Source of the DNA: Bradyrhizobium embrapense
GTDB lineage: Bacteria > Pseudomonadota > Alphaproteobacteria > Rhizobiales > Xanthobacteraceae
Direction of reading: 5' to 3'
Length of the DNA stretch: 64,000 nt
NCBI RefSeq assembly: GCF_001189235.2
Contig: NZ_LFIP02000007.1
Location: 187,249 to 251,248, forward strand
Below are positions 47,169-56,143 of the stretch, in pieces. The translations under genes were made by a program, and so were the position numbers. Every line of letters begins with the position of its first letter. Within the stretch, counting starts at the first letter, position 1. Below the pieces are notes generated by a model, which was not told where the DNA came from, did not search any database, and worked only from the letters and a program-made list of their open reading frames with translations.

Positions 47169-48260
47169 ATGCCTGAGACAGCCCACGATCGCGATCTCGC
47201 TTTGGACTTTACCAAAGGAGTGCTCATCATTTTAGTGATCGTCGGTCACCTGATCCAATATATCCTCTACCGAAATGAAGGGTTTTGGGATTCGGCAATT
47301 TTCAAATGGATCTACATGTTCCACATGCCCCTCTTTATGGGAATAAGCGGTTATCTTTCCTGCCGAGCGCTGCTGGAAAAGTCCTTCATGCAAGCCATGG
47401 GCGATCGTGCGATGCAGCTCCTGGTGCCTATGCTGTTTTGGTTCTCTCTCCTGGCGACATTAAAGTTGGCCATGTTTCCCCGACTGGCGAGCGCACCAGA
47501 CAACGTTTTGCAGTTCCTGAATGATTTCGCCGGCACCTACTGGTTCGTCTGGGCCGCGTTCATTTGTTTTCTTCTCGCTAAAACTATTTCGATCTGCAAT
47601 CATTCGTCACCATGGGCCTTGTTCGTATCGGTCGTTCTGGTGGTCCTTGCACCTCTGACCTTTTCCATATTCCCTCTCATAAAGTATACGTACCCGTTTT
47701 TCTGCCTGGGATTCTCATTTGCAATGTCGAGAGAACGGTGCACGAGCATGATGCGCTCTCACAGGCCGTTCTTGGCTATGTCCGTCACAATTGCGGCTAT
47801 GATGTGCTTTGCGATCTGGAGCAAGGACACTTATGTCTACAAAAATCTCGCTTTGGTCCAGGATTTGCTGTCGGCAAAAAATGTGCTTCTGATGTTTCTT
47901 GGCTCCGCAGCTGTCTCAGCGGTGATGATTAAGGTCCTGCTTCGATCCTGGAATATTGGTCGTTCAAATCGGGTGGTCCGCTTTATCGCCGCGAAACTGG
48001 GACCCAGCACGCTGGTGCTGTACTTGGTCCAGGGTACGGTATTCCGTCTCATGGATTCGATACAGTATGGAGAATCTTGGGACGCCACGATGAGGTCGGC
48101 CGCGGCTGCATTTCTCGGGACAATGATTGTTGCTGTCGCGCTAACGGTTCGGTGGGCCGTGCGCGACATTCCTTATCTCTCCCAGCTCGTGCTCGGAGTG
48201 CCACCCCGCTCCTTTGTCGGGCAGCCAAATCAATCAGGAGGCTCTCGCAAACCATCGTAG
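47169..48260 (+). CDS. Acyltransferase-3 family membrane protein (NolL/OafA-like)
   Basis: A 363-residue integral membrane O-acyltransferase. The N-terminus (DRDLALDFTKGVLIILVIVG, then HLIQYILY) holds the conserved His after the first membrane segment, followed by FHMPLFMGISGYLSCRALLE, the family hallmark. About ten hydrophobic segments follow. Rhizobial relatives include NolL, which acetylates the fucose of Nod factors, and exopolysaccharide acetyltransferases. No nod box precedes it here, so NolL identity is only a possibility. ATG 47139 is an alternative start in the same frame. It is flanked by IS remnants on both sides. Confidence 0.8.
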   Translation: MPETAHDRDLALDFTKGVLIILVIVGHLIQYILYRNEGFWDSAIFKWIYMFHMPLFMGISGYLSCRALLEKSFMQAMGDRAMQLLVPMLFWFSLLATLKLAMFPRLASAPDNVLQFLNDFAGTYWFVWAAFICFLLAKTISICNHSSPWALFVSVVLVVLAPLTFSIFPLIKYTYPFFCLGFSFAMSRERCTSMMRSHRPFLAMSVTIAAMMCFAIWSKDTYVYKNLALVQDLLSAKNVLLMFLGSAAVSAVMIKVLLRSWNIGRSNRVVRFIAAKLGPSTLVLYLVQGTVFRLMDSIQYGESWDATMRSAAAAFLGTMIVAVALTVRWAVRDIPYLSQLVLGVPPRSFVGQPNQSGGSRKPS

Positions 48261-48690
48261 CTTGCGGGACTTGTGAACCTGCTGTCCATTCATGGCGCCC
48301 CAATCTGGGTGCCTCGCCGAAAAATGTTCCAGAAGATTGCGTCTTTGCTCCACGCAATTTGCTTCCCCCGAAAGGGACGGAGTAGGGACAGCGATGAGGC
48401 GGCTTTGGATGTCGACGCACGAGATGCTAACAAAGAGTTGTTGGCGAGCGTTACAGATCGTCAGACCTCGCGGAGAATATGCGAATTCTGGAAGGCTGCG
48501 CCACCATCACGGGGCTTCCATCGCAAGTACGCCATGAGGTCTTCTGTCGATCGGCTTCCAACTATTGCACGCGGAATGACAGCCGTAGTGGTGACTTCGC
48601 GCGGCAGTAGTGTGCAGGTCAATAATGCCGGCTCCGCAAGCGACCGTCCAAAGCTATCATTATCATCGACACGATCAGCTCGAAGCTCTG
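48261..48690. other. Spacer upstream of an IS481 scrap
   Basis: Open in one plus-strand frame but with no recognised protein; probably degraded IS flank. Confidence 0.35.
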
Positions 48691-48843
48691 ATCTCGCGGA
48701 CTTCATCGCCTACAACTATGCACGGAGGCTAAAGACCCTGAAGGGCCTCACGCCTTACGAGCACATCTGCAAATGCTGGACTTCCTAGCCAGAACGATTC
48801 AAACCCAATCCGCTCCAGCAAATGCCGGGACCAAACACCTAAC
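48691..48843 (+). mobile_element. IS481-family transposase, C-terminal scrap
   Basis: Reads DLADFIAYNYARRLKTLKGL, then TPYEHICKCWTS, an in-frame stop, and PERFKPNPLQQMPGPNT, the typical end of IS481-type integrase-core transposases. Interrupted and far too short to work. Confidence 0.8.
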
Positions 48844-48871
48844 AGGGCAGTTATAATCATTCAGATTCCTC

Positions 48872-48901
48872 GTCAGCTTCTCGAAAGCTAAGCCTTGTAG
48901 C
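48872..48901 (+). promoter_or_regulatory. tts box (TtsI site) of the second NEL ligase gene
   Basis: GTCAGCTTCTCGAAAGCTAA, a perfect core, 86 nt before the ATG at 48958. Confidence 0.9.
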
Positions 48902-48957
48902 AAGAACGTGTTTATCCAGGTTCGACGTTAGCTGCTCAGATTTGTCAGGAGAATCGG

Positions 48958-51327
48958 ATGGATGCGTTCAACCACCTCCACCCCGTCCCAGATGTCGAGC
49001 GGGCGTACGACGACGAGCTGGGACAGCAGCAGGATTACCCAGCGGGGTTTCAGCAGCACCTGAACCAGTTGCATCCGCACGAGCGCCCGCCCCAGAATTC
49101 AAATAACCTCAGCGACCGCGACGTTGTGTCGAACAGAGATGTGGATTTTTTGAGAATGCCGCACGGGGATCGCGTCGGACAAGGCACCTCGCGGTTGCCC
49201 TCGGATTCGCCCGCCTTCTCTGGACAAGGCGTCAATCAAGATCTGCTTTTTCCAGGCGCGGATCGGAGTGGCCAGTTGCCAGCCGGCAGTTTCAGTCTGA
49301 CGGATAGTTGGCACGGTGTGGATGCAGCCGATTGGCCGACGCAAAGTTTCGATCAGGAGGAGCATTGGTGGGCGGAGCCCGGTGATGTGGTGCCTGAGTG
49401 GCCAACGACCGCGGCAATTCCTTGGCAGCAAGATCTCGGAGTATCAATCCTCGGCCGACAGCCCCGGCCGGGCGATGGCAGTACGACGGACCTTGAAGAC
49501 CCCGTCCTCAGGCAATCGCGGCTCGACCACATCTTGGACACCTGGGCCGGCGAGGAGGGGCAGACGCAAGACGAAGACCGCCAAGAGGCCGTAAGACGAA
49601 TAAGAGCCTGGGCAGAGGCCGGCGACGTCTATGCAGGGCTGGAGCTGTATGATCTGGGCCTGACGACACTGCCTGCCGCCCTCCCGCCCGGGCTCCAGTC
49701 GCTCAACGTCAGCGACAACGAGCTGGTGCGCCTGCCTGACACCCTTCCGTCCGGCCTCCGGACGCTTGGCGCCAGCAACAACCGGTTAACCGACCTGCCC
49801 GACACTCTCCCGACCGGACTCCAGTCTCTGGTGGTCGGCAGCAACCAGCTGACCGGGCTGCCTGAAACGCTTCCCGAGAGCCTTTCGACACTCGCCGTCT
49901 GCAGCAATCGGTTGACCAGCCTGCCAGACAATCTGCCGGCCGGGCTCCAGGACCTCGATGTCCGCGGCAACCTGTTGACCCGCCTACCCGACACCTTACC
50001 GACCGGACTTCAGTCGCTTGCCCTCGGTAGCAATCGGTTGGCTAGTCTACCCGACACTCTCCCGCCCGAACTCAAAGAGCTCGAAGCCGACGGCAACCGA
50101 CTGACCAGCCTGCCTGACACTCTCCCGGCCGAGCTCCTGTTGCTCTTCGCTCGCGATAACCGGCTGAACAGCCTGCCCGAGACCCTCCCGACTGAGCTCC
50201 AGAGACTCCACGTCAGCGGCAACAGCCTGTCGAGCTTGCCCGAGAACCTCCCGACCGAGCTCCAGGTGCTCGAGGCACGCAACAATCGGCTCACCAGCCT
50301 GCCAGAGACCCTGCTGACCCGGCTAGGGTCTGGGTGCATGGTTTATGTGGAGGATAATGCGCTGCCCGAGCAGGAGCGGACGAATTTGGCGGCAGCCCTG
50401 AATGCGCCGAGCTATGCCGGCCCGCGGGTCTTCTTTTCAATGGGTGGAGGAACGATGGTGGACCAGGAACGGCCGCTGTCCAATGCGGTCGCGGACTGGT
50501 TGAAGGGCGAGCCGGAGGCGATCGCCGTCTGGCAGAACTTCGCCCACGAGGAGGGGGCCGCGGAATACGCGCTCTTCCTCGACAAGCTGCAGAAGACAGT
50601 GAATTATGACAATCCCGAATTCCGAGAGGCGGTGGCCGAGGATCTACGGCAGGCGGCGATCAGGCCGGAATTGCGGCGGCAGTTTTTTGAGCTGGCCTAC
50701 GGGGCGAGCGAGACCTGCCAGGATCGCGTCACCTTGACCTGGAACGGCATGCAGACCGCACGTCTGAACGCTGATGTCGATGACGGAGCCTATGACGATC
50801 GGCTCGGCGAACTCATCCAGCAGGCGCGGGTCCTGTTCCGCCTGAACGCGCTCGAGCCGATCGCCCGTCAGAAGGTCGACTCGCTCGGGTTCGTCGACGA
50901 GGTCGAGGTCTATCTCGCCTATCAGGTCAAGCTACGTGAGCGGCTGGACCTACAGCTCATCGCTCCGGATATGCGATTCTTTGATGTTGCCCACGTCACT
51001 GAAGACGACCTCGCCGCAGCCGAGATCCAGGTGCGCAACGAGGAGGCGACGGGGTTCGCCGACTATCTGGCAACTCGCTGGCAACCCTGGGAGATGGTGG
51101 TGAGTCGGATTGCCCCACAAGCTCATGCACAGATGGAGGGCCGGCTCAGGGAGGCGATGGACGAGGAGTTTCCGAGCCGCCTTGAGCAACGGCTCGCCGA
51201 CCATCAGCTAACCGGAGATAGCGATGCCGAGTTGCAATTCGGAGCCCAGATTAGCGAGGAGATCGCCCGCGAGATCAAGGGCCCTCTGATGCGCCAGGTG
51301 CTTGGGGACCGCGGGCTTGAGCTGTGA
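48958..51327 (+). CDS. NEL-domain E3 ubiquitin ligase, type III effector (second NopM-like)
   Basis: A 789-residue effector with a longer head than its paralogue at 27186. Residues about 1-200 are variable and include GRQPRPGDGSTTDLEDPVLR. An LRR domain of about eleven repeats follows (about residues 225-455; e.g. LPDTLPTGLQSLALGSNRLA), then the NEL domain. The catalytic Cys is Cys587 in ASETCQDRVTLTWNGMQTAR. The C-terminus EIAREIKGPLMRQVLGDRGL matches the first copy closely. It is intact, preceded by a perfect tts box and a GGAGAAT element. Host targets would be set by the LRR part, which differs from the first copy. Confidence 0.92.
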   Translation: MDAFNHLHPVPDVERAYDDELGQQQDYPAGFQQHLNQLHPHERPPQNSNNLSDRDVVSNRDVDFLRMPHGDRVGQGTSRLPSDSPAFSGQGVNQDLLFPGADRSGQLPAGSFSLTDSWHGVDAADWPTQSFDQEEHWWAEPGDVVPEWPTTAAIPWQQDLGVSILGRQPRPGDGSTTDLEDPVLRQSRLDHILDTWAGEEGQTQDEDRQEAVRRIRAWAEAGDVYAGLELYDLGLTTLPAALPPGLQSLNVSDNELVRLPDTLPSGLRTLGASNNRLTDLPDTLPTGLQSLVVGSNQLTGLPETLPESLSTLAVCSNRLTSLPDNLPAGLQDLDVRGNLLTRLPDTLPTGLQSLALGSNRLASLPDTLPPELKELEADGNRLTSLPDTLPAELLLLFARDNRLNSLPETLPTELQRLHVSGNSLSSLPENLPTELQVLEARNNRLTSLPETLLTRLGSGCMVYVEDNALPEQERTNLAAALNAPSYAGPRVFFSMGGGTMVDQERPLSNAVADWLKGEPEAIAVWQNFAHEEGAAEYALFLDKLQKTVNYDNPEFREAVAEDLRQAAIRPELRRQFFELAYGASETCQDRVTLTWNGMQTARLNADVDDGAYDDRLGELIQQARVLFRLNALEPIARQKVDSLGFVDEVEVYLAYQVKLRERLDLQLIAPDMRFFDVAHVTEDDLAAAEIQVRNEEATGFADYLATRWQPWEMVVSRIAPQAHAQMEGRLREAMDEEFPSRLEQRLADHQLTGDSDAELQFGAQISEEIAREIKGPLMRQVLGDRGLEL

Positions 51328-51579
51328 AATGGCCATCCTTGCGAGGAGCGTCAATTTTACAGGAACCCATATCTCAGTGACACAGCGTAACTGGCGGCTC
51401 AGTCTTGCAAATATCGATTCGTGCCGAGCCTCTGCTAGAGCAGATGGGGTTAGTTTGAATCGATTTGGGATTGAACGAAGCCGCTGTCGCGGCATGTAGG
51501 CAGGCATAGCAAGGATTGCCTTTTGTCTGAGAGGATTGCGGGTTTTCGAAGCCCAACCCTTCAGACAGGAGGTTTTCCG

Positions 51580-51783
51580 ATGGCTGAGATCAGCCCACTT
51601 CGCCGCCGCATGATCGAGGACTTGACGGTCCGCAATCTGTCACCGGCGACACAGCAATCCTACCTCAACGCCGCAGCGAAGTTGAGCCGGTATTTCGGTC
51701 GCTCTCCCGACCGCCTTGTCCAGGAGGATATCCGCGCCTTCCAGGTTCATCTGGTGGCGACGGGATGTCCTGGCCGGCGCTGA
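51580..51783 (+). pseudogene. Tyrosine recombinase/integrase, N-terminal fragment
   Basis: ATG 51580 has a perfect AGGAGG 7 nt upstream. MAEISPLRRRMIEDLTVRNL, then SPATQQSYLNAAAKLSRYFG is the SAM-like core-binding domain of the integrases often linked to IS91-type elements. The catalytic domain (R-H-R-Y) is absent: the frame ends in GCPGRR next to the IS66 inverted repeat at 51792, so IS66-associated rearrangement removed the rest. Confidence 0.8.
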
Positions 51784-51812
51784 ACTAGATCGTAAGCGCT
51801 TAGCCGGGACCC

Positions 51813-53434
51813 TTATTGGGGCTGGCTTGACGATTCGCGGAATCGCCACGGCATGAGGATCTTCGATCCTGCTATGAGGATGGCCGTCGATGATCGCCTC
51901 GAATGTTTCGGCGATGTAGGCAGCCGGGTTGACGTCGTTGAGCTTGCAGGTGGCGACGATCGACGCGAGCAAGGCCCAGTTTTCTGCCCCCATTTCACGA
52001 CCGGCGAAGAGCGCATTTTTCCTGGTCAGGCAAACTGGCCGGATGGCGTTTTCGACCGGGTTGGTGTCGAGCTCGAGGCGCCCGTCTTCGAGGAAGCGGG
52101 TCAGCCCCTGCCAGTGATTCAGCGCATAGCGGATGTCTTCGGCAAGTGTCGAGCCGCTGGAGATCATCGACAGCTGGTTCTCGAACCACATTTTCAAAGC
52201 GGCGACGAGAGCCAACGAATGCTCCTTTCGCGCGGCGAGCCGGATGTCCGGCGATGCACCGCGCACCATGGCTTCGATGGCATAAAGCTGCGCGATGTGC
52301 CGAACGGCGGCTTCGGCAATCGGCGACTTGCTGTTGCGTACCAATTTGACGAAGCGCCGGCGCAAATGCTCCAGCAATGCACGAGCGTCCATGGCCCTTG
52401 CGGTCGAACGACTTCGTTCAACCGATCATACCCGTCATAGGCGTCGCATTGCAGGTAGCGTCCGCCAAAGCCGTTCAGGAACTGCTCAGCAAAGGCACCG
52501 CTGCGACCGGGGGCATATCGGAACAGCACGATCGGCGGACTTGGACCGCTGTGGCCGCGGTCGTCTGAGGCGATCGCCCAGAAGTAGCCTTTCTTCGTTT
52601 GGCCGCGCCCGGATCGAGTACCGGCGCCTTGGTCTCGTCCATGAACAGCCGATCCGCCATGGCCAGGTGATGGCGCATGTGTTCCGCAATGGGCTGAAGA
52701 TGGAAGCAGGCGCGGCCCGACCAGTTGCCCAGTGTCGCCCGATCAAGCCGGATGCCCTGGCGCGCATAGATCTGGGCCTGACGGTAAAAAGGCGTATGGT
52801 TGGAGACGATCACGTGCGCGACGGCCGCTTCGGTCGGCAGCCCGCCGGGCACGACTTGCTCCGGTGCGTGCGCCTGCACGACGGGGCCCGCGCAGCGGCG
52901 ACAGATGTATTTCGGGCGGCGCGTGACCAACACCTGCCATTGCGCCGGGATCACGTCCAGGCGTTTGCTGACGTCTTCGCCGATCTTCGTCATGGCGCCG
53001 CAACCGCACGGGCAGAGCGTGCTCGCAGGCTCGATGACCCGCTCCACCCGCGGCAAATGGGCAGGCAAGCAGCCGCGATTGCGATGAGGGCTTTGATCCG
53101 TCGCGTTCCGTGACCGGCCCTGGATCACCGCCTCGGCTCTCTCCTGCGCGGCATCCAGGATGCCTTGCGCGATCTCCACGTCTTCGAGCGGCAAATGATA
53201 CTGATCTGGTCGCAGCTTCTCGGATTTCGCGCCGAACCTGTCGCGTCGTAATTCGCCGAGAATGAACTCCAGCCGGCGTCGGGCTTCTTCCGGCGCCGCC
53301 AGTGCCCCCTGATGCTCGCTCAAGGCCACCTGCGTTTGCGCCAATAGCGCCTTAAGGTGTTCGTTTTCGTCGCGCAGCGCCGCGATGCTCATGCGCCATT
53401 TCGAGCACATCGCCGCCGCGTGTGCCACGTTCAA
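51813..53434 (-). pseudogene. IS66 TnpC transposase, multiple frameshifts
   Basis: The N-terminal part (IAALRDENEHLKALLAQTQV, LEFILGELRRDRFGAKSEKL) and zinc-binding CPCGCGAM are in the first frame. It shifts near 52590 and again near 52390, continuing with LYAIEAMVRGASPDIRLAAR and RLELDTNPVENAIRPVCLTR, the DDE C-terminal core. A further extra C near 51870 puts the last residues (MPWRF) out of frame. At least three shifts make it inactive. Confidence 0.8.
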
Positions 53435-53461
53435 AATAGCTGCCGAGTCATTCTGCCGCAG

Positions 53462-53815
53462 TTATCCCGCCGTCTGCGGGCGCCGTGCTTCTTCCGGGCG
53501 GACCAATCTCCAATCCAGCCCTTCGAACAAGGCCGCAAACATCGCCGGCGACATGCGCATCACACCGTCCGCGATCGTTGGCCAAACAAACTTGCAACCT
53601 TCGAGGCGCTTGTGCACCAACACCAGGCTCGTTCGATCCCAGACCAAAATCTTGATCAGGTCCGCTCGCTTCGAGCGGAACACGAAGGCTGCGCCGCTGA
53701 ACGGGTCGAGATCAAGCATCTCCTGCACCTTCGTCGCAAGCCCATCGTGTCCACAGCGGAAGTCAATCGGCCGCGTGGCAACGTAAATCTTCAGATCAGA
53801 ACCGGCCGCGATCAT
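53462..53815 (-). CDS. tnpB: IS66 Orf2/TnpB accessory protein
   Basis: A 117-residue intact IS66 TnpB: IYVATRPIDFRCGHDGLATK, then FRSKRADLIKILVWDRTSLV and RLEGCKFVWP. It is needed with TnpA and TnpC for IS66 transposition but its exact role is unknown. Here its partners are broken. It overlaps tnpA's end by 4 nt. Confidence 0.88.
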   Translation of the reverse strand: MIAAGSDLKIYVATRPIDFRCGHDGLATKVQEMLDLDPFSGAAFVFRSKRADLIKILVWDRTSLVLVHKRLEGCKFVWPTIADGVMRMSPAMFAALFEGLDWRLVRPEEARRPQTAG

Positions 53816-54246
53816 CGTGACGCTCGCACTGCACGGATCACCCGGGATAGCTGGTCAGCATCTATGGCCGTATCCGTCCGCAGCACGACATCACCGATCG
53901 CGATCTCAAGCTTGATCGCCGGAGCCTGACGCTCCTCCAACGCATGGTCTACGACCAGCGGCGCAAATGTCGGCGGGGACGCCTCCCACGGCGGCAACAT
54001 ACCTCGCCGTCAAAACCGCCGTCGCCAATCGTAGATCTGCCGGCGCGTCGCTCCGTGCTTGCGCGCCACCTCGAACACCTGAGCACCGGGTAACAGACTC
54101 TCGGCAGCGATCCGAGCTCTCTCAGCTTCCGAACGCACACGACATCCTGACGGCCCTTCAAGGATCTCCAGCCGGCTCACCGACCCCGCCGATGAGCCGT
54201 CTAAATGGACGTCAAACCTCCGTCCAACCCGGAGGCTTCTTCGCAC
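53812..54246 (-). pseudogene. IS66 TnpA, interrupted
   Basis: The DNA-binding N-terminus (VFEVARKHGATRRQIYDWRR RF region) ends at a stop at 54010. The C-terminal half (FAPLVVDHALEERQAPAIKL, then TDTAIDADQLSRVIRAVR) resumes in a different frame from 54000. Frameshifted, hence inactive. Confidence 0.75.
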
Positions 54247-54289
54247 GGCTATCCAGATCCCGAAGCAAGGGTTCTGGCTTAGCGCTTAC

Positions 54290-55160
54290 TCCTGAGCGGA
54301 CAGCGGCACAACATCAGGCCTTGTTACATCTTGTCGGTCAAGGCGACTGGTCGGATCAGCAAGCGTTGGGCAAGATCCGTGAGTTAGCGCTACCGGGCAT
54401 CGAATGTCACGGAGAGATCGAAGCTTGGATCATCGATGATACGGGCTTTCGTAAGAAGGGGCGGCATTCGGTCGGCGTTGCACGGCAATTGCGGTCAGTT
54501 GGGCAAGCAAGACAATTGACAGGTTGCCGTGACGCTTCGCTCGCGAACCATCATGCGGCTTGCCGGTGGCCTATCGACTCTATCTACCAAGGGAATGGGC
54601 GACGGACCGTACGTCGGCGCAAAACCGGAGTTCCCAAGGACATCACCTTCAAGACGAAGCCGGCAATTGCACTCGATCATGTGCGCTGGGCCTGTGCGTG
54701 GGCTTGCCGCGCGGCGTGGTCCTGATGGACGCCGGCTACGGCCCGATACCGCTCTGCGTGGGAGTATACCGAACTGGGCCTGAGCTATGTGGCCGGCATC
54801 TTGCCAGAAACCCCGGTATCGGCGCTCAGAACCGGACCGCGGCCGCCGAAGAAGTGGTCGGGGAACGGACGATCTCCAAAACTGCTACGGCGTGATAGCA
54901 AACACCGACCGATTTCGGTCACGAAGCTTGCGATCGGTCCGCCAGCGCATGCTTGGCACAAGATCACGTGCCGTGAGGGCACGGCAGAACAGCTGTCTTC
55001 GCGTTTTGCTCGTGTGCGCGTCCATCCGGCGCCCGTGCTGGTAAACTCGGGCGGGCCCTCTCTCGTATTGAGGAAACAGCCGTCAGGTTCGATGCGTCGA
55101 GGTTGTTGCCGATCAAGCGGTCCCTTCGCGCGATTAATCAAGCCCGCATCCAAAAACTGA
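54290..55160 (+). mobile_element. IS701-family transposase, 5'-truncated and frameshifted
   Basis: Begins right after the IS66 inverted repeat with LTPERTAAQHQALLHLVGQG, then IEAWIIDDTGFRKKGRHSVG (DDE region of IS701). Shifts move it through VAYRLYLPREWA, GLPRGVVLMDAGYGPI, LSYVAGILPETPVSALRTGP and PPAHAWHKITCREGTAEQLS in other frames. The N-terminal third is missing and at least three shifts are present. Confidence 0.8.
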
Positions 55161-55199
55161 AAGGTTACGTGTGCCTTTCTGGTCGGCAAAGTCGCGAAC

Positions 55200-55763
55200 T
55201 CACCTCCGATAGAACAACACGCGACCCAGGGGTATCAGTTGCAGCAGGTAATCGAAATCCGCGACATTGGCGGTGAGAACAGTGAATCCGGCTTTTTGGG
55301 CTTGCAGGAATAGAACGCTGTCCTGAAGCGCACGCAACTTGTCGTCCTTCTGATAGCCCTGCAGCCGGCAAAGCATGCCCGAGAGGAGCGCGGCGCGGCC
55401 AACAATCTCCACATCCGGAGCAAAGATTCGGTGAGACGGCATGCTCGAGATTGAGGCGCCGATCTGCTCGATAGCCGCGCGCGTCCCAGGATGTTTGGGA
55501 TCTAGCACCCCGACTGTGTGCATCAACTCCTGGATGGCGACAGTCGAGTGGTTGGCGTGCCGAAGGTCCAATAGGTCCGCGACGATGCTTGGTGCGCGCC
55601 CCTGAAGTCCATCGATGTAGACGCAGGTGTCGAGCAGAAGCTCCTGACCCGCCTCGGGCCTATCACCAAGGAACGGAAGTTCGTGATCGGCCCGCCTCGC
55701 CAGTGTCGCGCCAGGATCAAACCGCGCCCAACGAAGCGCCGCTGCGAAATCAAATTCCGCCAC
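55200..55763 (-). CDS. PIN-domain toxin (VapC-like)
   Basis: A 187-residue PIN-like ribonuclease, the toxin of a type II pair. The acidic residues are in LLLDTCVYIDGL (first Asp), STVAIQELMHTVG (Glu), LQDSVLFLQAQKAGFTVLTA and NVADFDYLLQL (late Asp). I take the GTG at 55763 (MAEFDFAAALRWARF), one nucleotide after the antitoxin stop, implying translational coupling; the frame is open further upstream but overlaps the antitoxin. It is longer than typical 130-residue VapC, with an N-terminal extension. It appears intact. Confidence 0.72.
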   Translation of the reverse strand: MAEFDFAAALRWARFDPGATLARRADHELPFLGDRPEAGQELLLDTCVYIDGLQGRAPSIVADLLDLRHANHSTVAIQELMHTVGVLDPKHPGTRAAIEQIGASISSMPSHRIFAPDVEIVGRAALLSGMLCRLQGYQKDDKLRALQDSVLFLQAQKAGFTVLTANVADFDYLLQLIPLGRVLFYRR

Positions 55764-55764
55764 G

Positions 55765-56103
55765 TCAGAAGCCGAGCTTGAGGTTGGGGTCGACTGAACC
55801 CATCGTCTTCCGGAACGTCTCGCTGAAATTGTCGTCGAGCGCGAGGCTCGCGAGCGCAAATTCGATGAGATCCGTGTCCGCGGCGATACCGGTCTGCTGT
55901 TTCGCTCGCTGGATCAGCTTCCGGCTGGTCCGCCCAGCGATCCGCGCCCTCTTCTCTCCGAGCAGCCCCGAATGCTCTGCCGCGCTCATGACGGCGGTAA
56001 CGCGCCAGGCCGCACCAACCCCGAGCTTACCGATCTTGGTCTTGTGGCCGAGTGTGGAACGCTTGCCGCGGGATGCGGGCTTCTTTGTGCTGATTTTCGG
56101 CAT
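55765..56103 (-). CDS. Putative antitoxin partner of the PIN toxin
   Basis: A 112-residue basic protein (MPKISTKKPASRGKRSTLGH) whose C-terminal half is helical (RKLIQRAKQQTGIAADTDLI, then FALASLALDDNFSETFRKTM). Its position just before the PIN gene with 1-nt spacing makes it the probable antitoxin. The N-terminal Lys-rich part may bind DNA. An imperfect dyad lies upstream at 56112-56143. I do not recognise a named family. Confidence 0.62.
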   Translation of the reverse strand: MPKISTKKPASRGKRSTLGHKTKIGKLGVGAAWRVTAVMSAAEHSGLLGEKRARIAGRTSRKLIQRAKQQTGIAADTDLIEFALASLALDDNFSETFRKTMGSVDPNLKLGF

Positions 56104-56111
56104 TGGTCGAC

Positions 56112-56143
56112 CTTGTATAACAAATCTCGATTTTGTTTAACAT
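56112..56143. promoter_or_regulatory. Imperfect dyad upstream of the PIN toxin-antitoxin pair
   Basis: TGTATAACAAA and TTTTGTTTAACATA are arranged as an imperfect inverted repeat just before the antitoxin start, the usual place for antitoxin autorepression. Confidence 0.45.

Larger units (their letters stand above)
51792..54289 (-). mobile_element. IS66-family element with tnpA, tnpB, tnpC (degenerate)
   Basis: The terminal inverted repeats are visible: left GTAAGCGCTTAGCCGGGACC from 51792 and, at the right end complemented, GTAAGCGCTAAGCCAGAACC ending at 54289. Inside, on the minus strand, are tnpA, tnpB and tnpC, of which only tnpB is open. The flanking 8-mers (51784-51791 and 54290-54297) are not a target duplication, so one flank has since been rearranged. 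It separates an integrase fragment from an IS701 fragment. Confidence 0.85.

Noticed and set aside
49629..50339. Minus-strand frames with regular SGRLVNRL-type repeats
   Set aside because: Mirror image of the LRR repeats of the second NEL gene; repetitive only because the sense strand is.
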